This document shows, piece by piece, positions 1 to 12,499 of a stretch of 64,000 nt of DNA (the stretch's first letter is position 1; each line of letters begins with the position of its first letter). A model generated the notes under the pieces. It was not told where the DNA came from. It made no database searches and saw nothing but the letters and a program-made list of their open reading frames with translations. The stretch is from Paraphaeosphaeria minitans (lineage: Eukaryota > Ascomycota > Dothideomycetes > Pleosporales > Didymosphaeriaceae): assembly GCA_015832175.1 (NCBI GenBank), contig WJXW01000011.1, positions 868,001-932,000 of the forward strand, in the 5' to 3' direction. A program made the translations under genes and the position numbers.

Positions 1-2535
1 ATCGTAGGGTAGTATTGTTGGAGCACCGAGACCGGAATGGTTGCAACGATTGTCTCAATGAGCTCGAAAGCATAGGTCTCGTTGGCCTTGGAGGTGACGA
101 GCTTCTGGAAAATGCCGAGGATCGGTTCCACCTGGTTGTTTGCAACGATAGTCTGCGGGTCTCGGGAGATAACCGCAGTGAGTAATCGAACCAGCGCTGG
201 CACGTTGCTCCTTGTCTCCCAAACGCTGGGCTGGATGATGACTTGGGCAAGGCTCTGGTAGTAGGCAGAGAGGGCACCAGAAGGATTCGTTTCCAGCAGT
301 GCGGCAAGGAGTTGGAACACATATGGTGCGAACTCCTCGACGTTGTCTGCCAATATGAGCTGGAAGGGCTCGGCGAGCTTCGTCTCGAATAGCTCGTTGT
401 GTGCTGGGGCCGCGAAGCGGATCAAAGCACCAAGGCCTTCGAACAGGAAGTATTGGAAGCGGGGATTGCTTGGGTTGTGTCGTATAATCTTGAGAATGTT
501 GATGAAGTAGCCAAGCACCAAATCATCTATGGGTAGCACGCCATCGCGAATGAAGATCAGGACGCGCATCACACATTTCATGAGAAACTCGTTCTCTTGA
601 ATCTTTTCGGGGGCCGTATCCTTGGTCACGAGCTTGAAGAGATGAGTGAGAAGGTCCCTTGATGAACCGACTACCTGGTCCTTCGGGATGACCGAGGTTT
701 TGGTGTTTTCATCTGTGAGGTACAGGGCACGCTCCACAGCGATTGCGGCATAGGTGTGCACTACGTAGTTGGAGTTGCCTAGGTGATTCACGAGCAGAGG
801 GAAGGCGGCGCGCCATAGATCGGGCGAAAGCTGGTTGCGGAAGTTGTACAGGAACTTGACAGAATCCACCTTCAAGATGAGACTGACGCTTTCTCCCTCC
901 AGGTCAGATGCGATGTGGGTCCGGAAGAAGTTCAGAACGTCGACGTTAGGGTTGACGCTCACAACACCCTTCCCAGCCGTTATGGTTCCCAGAGCAGCGA
1001 TAGCCGAGAACAGGTATACAGCGGTATCCTTGTGCTTCCAGTTCTCCTGGGGGTTCTTTGTGTACTCTTGAAGGTAGCGATCAATGTAACTCTGTGCCGT
1101 GCTTGTCACGAGGTCCTGGTAGCGCTGCATCAGGGTACGCAAGAAATTAGTGGCTGCCCTCCGCCTCGTGTCATTGTCTGAGCCCTCAAGATCTCGGCGA
1201 ATAAACTCAATCGGCTCGTCTTCGAATAGCTCCACATCGGATTCGCGTAATGTGAGGTTGGGCAAGATGATGTGTTCCATGATCTGAACCAGCACTTCCT
1301 GGTTGTTGAAGGACTCGGCATGTCGAGTGGAAGCAACGCTCGTAAGGAACTGCAGCGCTTTGCTGACCAAGATGTCGTATTTGGTCTCCAGGTTTACAGT
1401 GCTGAGGAACTGCCATGTTGACTGGACAAACTGAGGTAATTGTGCGCCAAAAACATCTTCGTACTTCTGCACGTACAGCATCAAGCCTTCAAATATGCCC
1501 GCCCGTGTGAACTCCAAGACGCCGGACTCGTCGTCGCTGTCCGTATGGAGCGTGGGGTTATCGTAGATGAGATATTTGTGCCAGAGCCCTGCGATTGCGG
1601 CAATGTTGTCCTCGAATACAGGAGGCAAATCCTGACACGAGAGGTCGTAGAAGAGCTTGACGATCAGATCGAGCTCCGTGAAGGCGCCCTTGAGGGCCTC
1701 GGGGTTGTCTTGGGAATTCGAAATGATGGCGTCGACGCATTGGAGCTGATTCAGGAACGGCTCGCAGAACTGAGTGAGGACGTGGTTGATCTCGGTGAAG
1801 AGGGCGTCGGAGCGGAAGAGCGGTCGCCATCGCTTGAAGATGGAGTGTGCTACGCGCAAGACACCAATGTTTACCGTGGTGTTGTCTTTGGTCAGTCGCG
1901 AAACTAGGTCTGCGACCAATGTGTCCCACCGCTCGTAGAAATCGCTGTCTGCAATGACACTTATGGCCTCGCCCAGCTGGGCCTGCAGGTTTGGCGGCAC
2001 GCTGACCATCAGGCCGATCAGCTCGCGCTTGATGGCGGTGACCTCGTCCGCTGGCAGCTGGTGGGCGCCATTCTCGTCGACCCAATGGCGCTTGATGTGG
2101 TTCTTGAAGTACAGTGCGCTGGCGAGTCGGATGGTTGGCGGGACCGCGTCGCCGGCCACGATCTGGAGGAGGCTGAGGGAGAAGCCCGGCTTGGTCTGTT
2201 CCTGGGAGATGGCAGCCTCGGCTGGAGAAATGTTAGCGAAGTCCTGGAAAAGTGAACTGAGTATTTGCCGCTGGGTGTCTGGAAGGCAAAGGTGGAGGTG
2301 TAGAGAGGAATACCATCGATGAACACATGGTAGCTATGTTCTCAAGTCCTCCTTGGTTTCCACCCGAGCAGAAACGCACAGTCTTTACATGAAAGCGCAG
2401 GCGTTGCTCGGAAATTTCTGTTGCATGCTGCATACCAAGCGGCGGCGGGGCATAGACAAACGTACCTTGTTTATTTTGGCGAGGGTCCAGGCTGGCCTCG
2501 AGCAGCTTGGACAGCGTTGGGATGTCGGTGGCCAT
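1..2535 (-). CDS. CSE1: Importin-alpha re-exporter CSE1/CAS (exportin-2), 3' part missing
   Basis: This is a HEAT-repeat karyopherin that carries importin-alpha back to the cytoplasm with Ran-GTP. Exon 1 is 2535-2466 and exon 2 runs from 2221 off the left edge, so about 763 of the roughly 960 residues usual for the family are present. The start reads MATDIPTLSKLLEASLDPRQ, typical of fungal CSE1, and continues across the splice into KPGFSLSLLQIVAGDAV and the LASALYFKNHIKRHW importin-beta N-terminal signature. Further in, FGAQLPQFVQSTWQFLS matches the Cse1 central region. The intron (2465-2222, 244 nt, GTACG donor, CTAAC before the CAG acceptor) is long for this window but joins the frame exactly. 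The gene is divergent from TSC2. The family assignment is firm; the C-terminus is not visible. Confidence 0.93.
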
Positions 2536-3094
2536 GGCGGGAGGGGCTCACCGGAGGTATGGTGGTGGAAGAGAGAAAGAGGCGGTGGAACGCAGCAGTG
2601 GAGCGCAGCGGTGGTTCTTTCGGCATGTTTGGTTTGCGGCGTCAAAACAGTGGGAGGCTCTTAGCGCTCGGGCCGCTCTGCGCTTCGGCCGCCCAACCCT
2701 CGCACTAGGCCTTTCTAGGCCAAAACCTGGGGATTTCATGATTTTCGGTCGCTGAACGCCATCGCCGCTGCCGTCCCGTCCCATGACCCAGCCCGCGCTT
2801 CTTCCTCCCTCGCCCGCTTCCGCGTCTCCCCGCCTCCTCGTCTCTCGCCACGATCAAGGTCAAAATGAGCTCCCACGATGCCTGACTCTCGCTGCCCTCT
2901 CCGCCTGGCCCACCATTCGTATCCTCGCCTTGCCCGCCCCCCTGCGCTTCACAGCCCCGCCCGTCTGCCCACCGCATCAGACCCGCTTCGATGAGTGACT
3001 CCGGCTTGCAGACGTCGCATACCCACAGTCGCCACAGACAGCTGCCTGAGACTCGGCCGCCTAGTTCCCCGCTGCACACGCTGCGGGTAGTCAC
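2536..3094. promoter_or_regulatory. Divergent CSE1/TSC2 intergenic promoter region
   Basis: This 559-bp spacer separates the two start codons. The half next to TSC2 is rich in C and CT tracts, common in fungal promoters and 5' UTRs. I see no convincing TATA box or other named element. Short open frames here have no coding character. Confidence 0.5.
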
Positions 3095-6000
3095 ATGTCT
3101 CCGCCGGCCGACCATGTGCCGCGCACCCCCGACCGTCGCTCCTCCTCCGCCGCCCTGTTCGGTGCCTTCCGTTCTCTAGCTGGCGGTCGTCTGAAGAGCC
3201 CGACTCCGCCGCCCTCGGCCTCGTCGACCATCTATACTCCGGCCCGCTCTTCGTCGCTCGCCGAGACCCTCGCCAGTCCATCTACCTCGTCCGCCGATGG
3301 CTCCCTCAAGCGCATAAGCGAGCACATCGTCGCCAAACATGCGCGCCCAGTGCTGGGAGGGCCGCCGGAGTTGGAAGGCCTGGTCAATCAGCTGGACACG
3401 AGCCGTCCCTTCGCTGAGCGGGCGGCTGCTGTAGATAACATATGCAACATCATGGACGAGTACACAATTGAAAACGTTCTGGATCTGTGGTCTCGCGCGA
3501 GCGATATGCTCCTCCCAGAGCAGCCAGAGATCGTGGCAGAATCCGGATACAGACTGCTCAGATACTGCGTTGGCCTGCCCAAACTGAACACGCTCGAGCG
3601 CAACGTCCTGTTCGATGCCGCCTGCCTGCGCAAGACCGATCGCAGCTTCGATAAGCGCCTCGACATCATTGCCGCTCTCACCAAGGGCGGTCGCCACGTC
3701 GAAGCCTGCGAGTCCTCTGTGGCCCATTTCGTTGTGGCTTCCTTCGATGTCGTCCCCAGGCAGAGTGTGGATGCTTACCGAGCGTTACGGAAGATCAGCG
3801 GGAGCAAGAAGGGCGCGGAACCTGTCCAAGAGCTGGAGAACCTGGCGCAGCTGTACCAGTACACCATCGACCTCTGCAAGTTCAATTCCAAGGTCTTCAG
3901 CGACCATGACTTGGAGCATCTGTTGAACAAGGTCATATCGATTTGTCAAGAGACCAGCCGGCTACCGGACATTGAGAATGCCATTCGATTGTTCGACACC
4001 ATCATCACATACGTACACATACCGAATCGCTGCCTGCGTCCTCTGCTTGAACTGCTTTGCGCCATTCACCGCCAGTTGGACGATCTCCAGAAGCAGACCT
4101 GGACTACTTTGAGCAACCTATTCAAATCGCATGTTGGCCAAATCGCCGTAAACGCTCTCCTGCGCACCCTGAATGAAGGTCCAGTTCGCAAGAACCGTGA
4201 CTCTAGTGCATACAGAGGGACCATTCAGGTCCTGCAGCAACTCCTCCTCGAAAACGGACGCAATGGCCTTCCTATTGTGCCCATGTCATTGTTGTTCCCC
4301 GCGTTGAAGGCATCCATGCACAATCCCCACAAGACCCAGGAAGAGTTTGTAATGGATCTTATAGCCGCAGTACTGTCGGATGCCTCGCTGAAAGATCTAC
4401 TGCTTTCCGAGGTTGACTGGACCGAGCTCTTGGACATTATCCTCACGTGTGCTGAGCGAGGCCATGAGCGTCTGCGGGCGCAGTCAGAGAAAATCATGGA
4501 CATCGGCACCCCTAGGAGTGGTTCGATTTCTCGCAACGCTTTATCCAACGGAGCAGGCTCAGTCGTGTCCAATGGCGACGAGGCTGGCGAAGTGATATCG
4601 AACCTCGACTTGGCTGTTCCTGAACCTCGGATAGAGACCCTGTCCCGTCATTCTGAAGACAGAGTATTCAAGATTTTGACCAGCCTGGACGGCATAAGCA
4701 GCGAGCTTGATTTTGTGCAAAAGGATGCGGTCATGGAGCTATTCATGCGTCTGACACACTGCCTTAGTGATTCTACGACCGAGAACGTGATCAGGTACTA
4801 TGTTGACGAACGGTATCTTCATCCTTCGAATGGAAAGTGGCTCGAAGCCTCTCGCAGCATGGTATCTGGCATCATCAAAGACAGCAGCAGACCCCGTTCA
4901 CTACGTATCATGGCCATCAAATCACTACGGGAAACATACAGCACCGTTGAAGTCCTGTGTCCAAGCGACCTCGTTCTTCAATGCGGAGCGCTCTTACTGA
5001 ATAACATCGATGACGAGGAAGATGTCGCTGTTCTGGACGAACTAGTTGGTTTTGCCGTCGACGTCGCCGATCGAGCGTCTTGGGACAGTTTTCCAGACAT
5101 AGTCGCGCTTCTAAAGAGACGGATCCAGCGGACTGCAGCTCTACACCATTCTTCGGAGAGCATTGCACACGCACTGTCTGCTTCTTTCCAGCTCGAGAGC
5201 GATAGAGCATTAGGCTCTTCTTGCAATGTCATCGCTACGGGCTTCGTGCGCTTGTTCATCCGAAGCGTCCCACGTTCTGCTCGTAAGACGCGGCTTCTTT
5301 ACGAAATCTTGCGCCACGTTGCGGGCACCGATGGTTATGAGAGTGATGCTCGTATCACAGTTTTGCGGCTACTTTGCCGTTTACGGGCAGACTCCACTTA
5401 TGCCCTCTTCGTCAATCCGTCTTCAGAAGGCACAAGTTTGGCTGCGGTTCTCCGCCGGACAGAAGAGACTGCCACGACTTCTGCAACAGAGAACCACTCC
5501 AGCCAATCGCGATATGATGAACAGTCGCCATTTCGAGAGCAACGAAGGGCTTCGGGAAGTCCACTCCAGCTGACGAACAAGCCCGTTACCCGCTTTTCGA
5601 ATTCCGCCGGCCGTGTATCGAAGTCCTTACCACCACTCTGGATGTATCCAGGGCCGAAAGGTCTGCCCGAAGAGCCGTCGTCTGACGTTAGCCGCGTCGT
5701 CTTCTCTCACATCAACCCCGAGTCTTACCCACTCAGCGATGACATCTTGGACATGGAGATTACCTTGTGGCTTGAACTAGCCATCTCTTTACTGCAAAGG
5801 TCACCCGATTGGGAGGTCTACAGCTATGTTCTGGTGCACCTGGGACCGCAACTGTCCAACCAGTCCCTCGTACGAAGCTGCATACCTCAGCTGAAAATGC
5901 TTCGCAATGTTCTTTGCGAGCAGATACGCAATTCTTCTTTCCAGGAGCCTCCCCCACACACTCTTCTCAAGAAGGCAGACGTAGCTGTGTGCCTATTCCA

Positions 6001-7984
6001 TCTTCTCACGGTGCTCATCAGCTACCACGACTACTTTGAGAAGAGCGAAGAAGATGACTTAGTCAAGGCGTTCATCCACGGGATCACCAACTGGGATAGA
6101 ACGTCGAAATGGTGCATGCACGCGTTGTCAGTCTGCTGCCTCGAGCTGCCGCTTTCCGTCAGCAAGTCCTTGGATATCGTTGTACAGAAAATGTCGCAGA
6201 TTGTCACGAAGCCTGCGACTGCCATACACATCTTGGATCTCCTCACTTCTCTGGCACGCATGCCTGAGTTGTACAAAAACTTCCGCGAAGACGAGTTCAA
6301 GATGGTTTTCGGGGTCAGTTTCCGGTACTTGCAGCATATTCGTGATCAGCGCGAGCGAGCTGCCATCTCAGCCGCTCTCCACAGCAACCACCGGTCCTTG
6401 CGTCACAGCGGTCCTTCTCGGGACATTACATCATCTCCCGATGTAGCCATGAAACAAACCAAGCCCGTGGAGGATGATCTGCCACAGTATCTGTACTCTC
6501 TGGCCTACCATGTCATTGCATTCTGGTTCATGAATTTGAAGATGGAGGATCGCCCGAAGCTGATGCCTTGGATAGCACGAAGCTTGCGCTTCACAGACGG
6601 AATGGGTAGACAGGCGGAGTTGGAGGAGCAAGGTCAAGTAATTGTGGACATGATGAATTTGGTCTGCTACTCGGACCGTGACGAAACCGTACCAGACCAC
6701 AACTTTGCCAAGCCAGGCGACGGGGAGCTGTGGAAGAAGTCTTGGATCGTTGGACACAGCTTGGTGACCATAGAGACGGCGGCGAGGACAGGTGTTTCTC
6801 AGATCATCAACAGAAGACCCGTAAGTATTGCTCCCTTCACGCTCGGAACTTGTAATAACGACAACTAGTGTGCCACCCGCTGCCTCTCTGTGAGACCTTT
6901 ACTCGCTCCGCCCCCGCGCCATCAAGTCGCTCTGACGTTCGGTCTCGCCGCCGAAGCTTTCGAGAGTTCATCCTATATCGGCATCCTTCCCGAGGACATT
7001 TTCCAGACCTTCTATGCGTCCCTGACTTTTACTTACGATCCGCCTGTTGTCCTACCAGACGACGACATGACTCGTCGTGCAATCGCCACCTTCGATAGGA
7101 TCTCAGCCATCGACAGCTACAAGGTCGGTGTCATTTACATCGGCGATGGCCAGACAGACGAACGCGAGATTCTGATGAACGATATTGGCCCGCCCGCTTA
7201 CACGTCCTTCCTGAGCGACCTCGGTAGCTTGTGCCGCCTTCAAGGCGCAAAGTTCAACACCGGCGGCCTCGACACTCGGAACGACCAAGATGGTGAATTC
7301 ACTTATTGTTGGCGTGACCGGTGCATCGAGCTCGTCTTCCACATTACGACCATGATGCCTACAAACCGCGACGACGAGATGACCTACTCCAACAAGAAAC
7401 GCCACATTGGGAATGACTTTGTCAACATCATCTACAACGACTCTGGTCTCCCCTACAACTTTGATACCTTTCCTTCGGCGTTCAACTACGTGCACCTTGT
7501 CATCTCTCCCGAATCTCGGGCATCCTTTGTAGACGGCCGCCTCGACTCCGATCCCGAGGGCAAAGACCGATACTACAAGGTACAGGTCATGACCAAGCCT
7601 GGCTTTCCAAATATATCGCCTGCAGCGGAGACCAAGATTCTGGCAGGGAAGCACCTTGCCGCTTACTGCCGCCTCATTGCCATCAACGCTTGCGTTTTTT
7701 CGGCGGTTTGGTTCATCAAAGATGGCGGCGAGTCTGTCTCGTCGTGGCGCAACCGACTTCGCGAAATCCAGCGTTTGCGAGAGCGCTACGGAGCGTCTGA
7801 TGCGCACGCCGTTGCATCTCCCTCGTCGCCCACCAACCAACAGCTCCAACAAGGTCTCTCAAGCCCGCCATCACGAGAAAACAACCTCGCCAGTCAGTTT
7901 AAACGCACCAGTGTCACCACCTACATTAGCGAGGGCACTAACCGAAGCAGCATGACCAGCAGTTCGCATGATGTCGCGCTATAA
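3095..7984 (+). CDS. TSC2: Tuberin homologue, Rheb GTPase-activating protein Tsc2
   Basis: Tsc2 with Tsc1 forms the complex that switches off the GTPase Rheb and so restrains TORC1. Exons are 3095-6820 and 6869-7984, giving 1613 residues, in the family range (fission yeast shorter, human somewhat longer). The long N-terminal part is helical-repeat tuberin sequence (for example the segments around VLDLWSRASDML and ESGYRLLRYCVGLPKLNT). The C-terminal Rap/Ran-GAP domain lies at about residues 1315-1515 and contains KKRHIGNDFVNIIYNDSG, whose Asn at about 1424 corresponds to the catalytic asparagine thumb. The 48-nt intron has a GTAAGT donor and a TAG acceptor and keeps frame. The tail after the GAP domain is Ser/Thr-rich. 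No TSC1 candidate is seen in the window. Confidence 0.93.
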
Positions 7985-8638
7985 AAAGTCGGGCCTCTTT
8001 CGGGGTTCTTGGTGTTTTGTGGAAGCATTTACATATATATATATACCCTGTCTATTCTGTCCTCTTGTTGTTGCTAGAAGGGAACGAAAAGAAGATGGTG
8101 TGGGATGGTATCAAGTGTTGTATGAGTTTTGCATTGCATGGCGCTGGCATACGGATGGGTAGGACAAGAGGAGATACAGAAAAGTGTTGCGTTTTACTAC
8201 ATTGCTCCTCGAGTGTAGCTTGGAGATGTGCATAGCTCTCGTACCGGCCGCATGCCGACGGAATCGATCTCTTTGAGTGCCTGGATGGTCCATGCCGATC
8301 CAACTCATGACGTGTGAAGACGCGGAGACAAGCTTCGTCAACAGGAGCGATAAGCTGGGGTGACGCTCGGCTTGAGTGCGACAAGGTTGGAAAGTCTCTT
8401 CGCAGCTGCCTGTTTGGGGGATGAACGCTCTACCGTAGCGTATCGTATCGTAGCGTATCGTACCGTACGGTAACTGCTGTGTAAGCAAGACCTGGGCGAA
8501 CTCTGCGCCACCCAACGCAATGACCGTGTTGTCAAAGAATGTCGCTGCGAACAAAGAAATGGCAATAGTCGATGCTGGCTGAGCCCATGGGGTGTGAGAC
8601 GGGTAGGACTCAGGGCGATGATACGAAGCAAAACAGTG

Positions 8639-8658
8639 TAGGTACCTACCTACCTACT
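8639..8658. repeat. TACC/GGTA tetranucleotide microsatellite
   Basis: About four units of TACC are preceded by the inverted form GTAGG, making a small palindrome-like start (GTAGGTACCTACC). The same motif recurs at several other loci in the window. Confidence 0.8.
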
Positions 8659-8991
8659 TGCTGCAATTCATCGCGCATCGACGCTATCGACCTGCTGCAA
8701 TTCACTGCGCAACGACGTAACTGATCTGCTGCAACTCACAGCACAACGACGTACCCGATGGTAGACCTGCAGCAACCTATCAAGCTTGCTCGCCCGTTGA
8801 CAATGCACCCCATCACACCAATTGACATCCACAGCCAGAGTGAGATGCCTATTCGGGCCTCGCATCTTCACCACTGCTCCAGGCAGATGGCTCAGGGCAC
8901 TACCCCCGTCGCAGACACGGCACGGTCTATTCAGCTGTTCTCTTTTGACGTAGTCTCGCAGTGAAACGATGTGTCTTGGCCACTTTGTTTC

Positions 8992-8998
8992 TATAAGA
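8992..8998 (+). promoter_or_regulatory. TATA-like box of the carboxypeptidase gene
   Basis: TATAAGA lies 72 bp upstream of the ATG at 9064, a usual distance for a fungal TATA element. No experiment supports it. Confidence 0.4.
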
Positions 8999-9063
8999 CC
9001 TGCGAGCCCACCCTTCTCGCTCCGTTCTTCCTACCGCGATCAGGTGGAGTGGAAAATCACATC

Positions 9064-10737
9064 ATGACACGCTTCTCGACGCTGCTCGCGCTCGGCTGCG
9101 CCACGCTCGGCGCGGCCCGCAAACCTACGCTGGAAGAGCGTGGCATCCCCGTGGACCCTTCGGGCGTGAGGACTATCACGTCGCCCCAGGGTGCGCAGAT
9201 CCGATTCAAGCAGCCCGGAAAAGACGGCGGCATTTGCGAGACGACCCCTGGTGTTGACGATTATGCGGGATATATCAGCCTGGACGAGAAGACGAACATG
9301 TTTTTCTGGTTCTTTGAGGCGAGGACGGATCCCAGTAATAAGCCGTTGACGCTATGGCTGAACGGGGGGCCGGGCTCGGATAGTCTGATTGGGCTGCTTC
9401 AGGGTAGGTGAAGAATGAGATAGATGTGTCGCGGAAGATGTTGATATTTGCTGCCAGAACATGGACCCTGCAACGTCACCGAGGATTTGAAAACGCAGCT
9501 GAATCCCTACTCCTGGAACGAGGAGTCTAACATGCTGTACCTTTCCCAGCCAGTCGGGGTAGGCTTCTCCTACGAGACCACCGAGACCGACTCGGAAGGC
9601 CGCTACTCCCTCGTTGACCCAGACACGGCCAACACGACCCACGCTGCCGCCGTGGGAGCATGGCACATCCTGCAAGCTTTCCTGGAGCTGTCCCCCCAGC
9701 TCGATCCCGACATCCAGAACTTCACCTTCAACCTCTGGACCGAGAGTTATGGTGGACACTACGGCCCCGGGTTTTACAATTACTTCTACCAACAGAACGA
9801 GGCCATCAAGGACGGCACTGCCCAGGGTTGCGAGCTCCAAATGGATACCCTGGGTATAATCAACGGCATCGTCGACGAAGAGATACAGGCGCCTTACTAC
9901 CCCGAATTTGCTGTGAACAACACGTACGGCATCAAGTCCGTCAACGATACCATCTACACCTTCATGAAGACCGCCTACTACATCCCCAACGGTTGCCGGG
10001 ACTGGATCCACACCTGCAAGGACGCGCTGCGCCAGGGCGCTGGGTCCGAAGACACGTACTTCTACTGCTCCTCCGCAACCTCGATTTGCAGGTCTATGGT
10101 CGAGGAGCCGTACTACTCCTACGGCGGCCGCGGCGTCTACGACATCCGACATCCCTACGATGACCCCACGCCCCCGGACTACTTCATGGACTTCCTCAAC
10201 CTGGCGTCCACGCAGGAGGCGCTCGGCGTGAACATCAACTACACCTCCTCCAACGCGCCCAACGTCTCCTCCGGCTTCCAGACCACGGGCGACTTCGTGT
10301 ACCCCCTCATCGACGACCTGGAGGCGATCCTCGGATACGGCGTCAGAGTGGCCATGATCTACGGCGACGCGGACTACATCTGCAACTGGTTCGGCGGCGA
10401 GGCCGTCTCGCTCGCGGTGAAGTACCCGCACGCCGAGGCATTCCGGGCTGCGGGGTACGTCCCCTTCCTCGTTGACGGAGTCGAGCGTGGGGAGACGCGC
10501 GAGCAGGGGAACTTTTCTTTCACGAGGATATACGAGGCTGGTCACGAGGTTCCTTACTACCAGCCCGCGGCCTCGCTCGCCATCTTCAAGCGCGTGCTGC
10601 AGGGGCTCGTCGTTGCTGATGGCGGTAGGGCTGTTGCGGCCGACTATGCGACGAATGGCACGGCGAAGGCGACGCATACGGAGGCTTTTGTGCCGTTGCC
10701 GCCGAGCGGGACGTCGAGTGCGAGCGCTGCGATTTAA
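9064..10737 (+). CDS. Secreted serine carboxypeptidase, peptidase family S10
   Basis: The enzyme would remove C-terminal amino acids from peptides outside the cell or in the vacuole. Exons 9064-9403 and 9458-10737 give 539 residues, normal for S10. The start at 9064 gives a signal peptide ([18 protein letters not shown]); an in-frame CTG/GTG-type extension further upstream has none. The oxyanion motif is [11 protein letters not shown] (about residues 97-107), with the variant S-D instead of the C-S common in carboxypeptidase Y. Catalytic residues are Ser210 in [11 protein letters not shown], Asp419 in GDADYICNW and His476 in [10 protein letters not shown], so the triad is complete. Many N-x-S/T sites and cysteines fit secretion. 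It resembles the carboxypeptidase S1 branch of the family. The 54-nt intron has a GTAGGT donor and restores GLLQ-EHGPC. Confidence 0.93.
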
Positions 10738-12499
10738 GGAGAGGTGGTTTGGGCATTGATAGGGAGATCTAATGGAGCTGTGTGATTGAAAAGTGTTGAT
10801 GTAATGCTGTGAACAATTTGCTATCTGCGCGGGAGGTAGGCTGTCTAGCAGACGTGTCGAACGGGCGTCGTGACATCCAGGCTGCAATCCAATTGCGACG
10901 CAGTGAATGTTTGTCCTGTCCAAGAAACCGGCAGCCACCATGTTTGCTTGTCACTTTCAGTACAGGGAAGTCTCGCAAAGAGAATGTTCTTGGGGTAAAT
11001 CAGTGATCGCATGGCCCATGTATACTTCTGTTTGAACGTCCCTAGCGGAATCAGTATCCACTGCATGGTGTTGGAGAGTCAGACAGTTGTTTGGCTTGTT
11101 CGTTAGATATTCGGCTTCGGTTTCTAGGAGCTATTTTCCAAGACTCATGAACCGTCGACATTGGATTCCAACAAAGCTGATTAAATTGACGTTGTTTAGA
11201 TGATATGTTATCGAGTCCCGCAACACCCTCGTTTGGGCTTTGTGTTGGGTTCACAGAACTCACTGGGAACCTTGAATAGACGAACAATGTACACTCTGAA
11301 GAGGCATATATTCTGTACCCTGCACTGGCTACGTTTTCCCCAAGCGATCGCTGCTGTTGCATGTGGCTGTGAAAGGCGCGTGATCACGTGACTCCAACGA
11401 TGAGCAGAACTGAGCAATGTGCAAACGATATCAAACTAGGGAAGGACAGGTTCCGCGTAGACTAATTGAAATTCTAGGAGAGACTTGTTCGACTGTAATC
11501 GGTAAAAGGGAAAAGTCTGCCGGACTTTGCTCTCGATACAAGAGTGAAAGACGTCATCAGACCCGCCAGGGTGGATGGGTCTTCGATTCCAGAGCATCAT
11601 GGATGAGCATGGGAGTCTCGCGCGAATCATGGACTTCGTCACTTTTGCGCATGGCAAACGCGGCACAGGTCGCGTGGCTTGGCTCGTCCAGGTGGCGTAT
11701 GCAGCTCGGTTGTTTCCGTCACAATTCCAGCCTCGTGAACGGGTGTTGGCTGTTGTATAGATAGAGGTGCGATGTCTTCGTCGCTTTTTTCGGGTCCAGG
11801 CTAAACGATGAAGGCAAATGGGCTGTTCTTGTGATCCAGTAAGATTACTTCATCTGTATATCGTGCGGGAACGATGCTGTGCTAGGTACACATGTGCAGC
11901 CAACCTGCGGTACCAACTTGGTCTCTGGGGTCACCAAACAGTGTCCGCTCGTGCTATCAGGCTTTGTTCACGCCGTTCACGAATCCCGATGTTCGAAAAC
12001 TACGCACCCATGTCCGAACTACGACGTTCGCGGTTGTGGCCACTTGCTCCTCGGAGCACCTACAACTATTTCCCTCTTGTGCCGTCTCTGCGAGATTTCT
12101 GTTCGCTAGTTCTTAAACCAATACGTATCTAGTGACATCCAAGGCCTCGACGCTTGAATTTACATCTGAAGCTTGAAAATTTTCTTACCAACTCGGGATG
12201 GAGTGCAGGCGGAAAAATTCCCGTGTCGTCATTGATACACGTCCTCACCAAGCGATCTCACTCTTCTTGCCTATTCAAGCTTAGCTTCCCTCCACGAGCC
12301 TGCCAACTCCACTCTCTCCGTTCGATCGCGTAGATGCTAGCATCCCGTCGCATAGATCCTAGTGTGTGAGGTAGTGGATAGCACGCTCGCAGTGCGCCTC
12401 TTACCGTACGCTATATTACCCTGTCGCGAACCCTGCATTTGCCCGTCACTTTGGACGCGCTCAGCTCGCGTGTTCACCCATCGAACTGTTTTTTAAGAC
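10738..12499. other. Gene-free spacer of 1.76 kb
   Basis: Both strands carry only short open frames (up to about 115 codons) without a recognisable motif, signal peptide or coherent composition. A 76-codon frame at 11879-12109 has several cysteines but no signal peptide, and I do not call it. The last 200 bp are the promoter of the transporter gene. Confidence 0.5.

Larger units (their letters stand above)
7985..9063. other. Gene-free spacer after TSC2
   Basis: There is no credible gene here. The spacer holds a short TA run near 8031-8046, a CGTAT/CGTAC-rich patch at about 8436-8472, the TACC array at 8639-8658, and the carboxypeptidase promoter with a TATA-like element at 8992. Confidence 0.5.

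Noticed and set aside
9352..10941. 529-codon minus-strand frame opposite the carboxypeptidase
   Set aside because: It is the complement of a gene with an intact catalytic triad and GC-rich third positions; its product has no motif.
11879..12109. Cysteine-containing frame of 76 codons
   Set aside because: No signal peptide or regular cysteine spacing; overlapping frames of similar length exist by chance.
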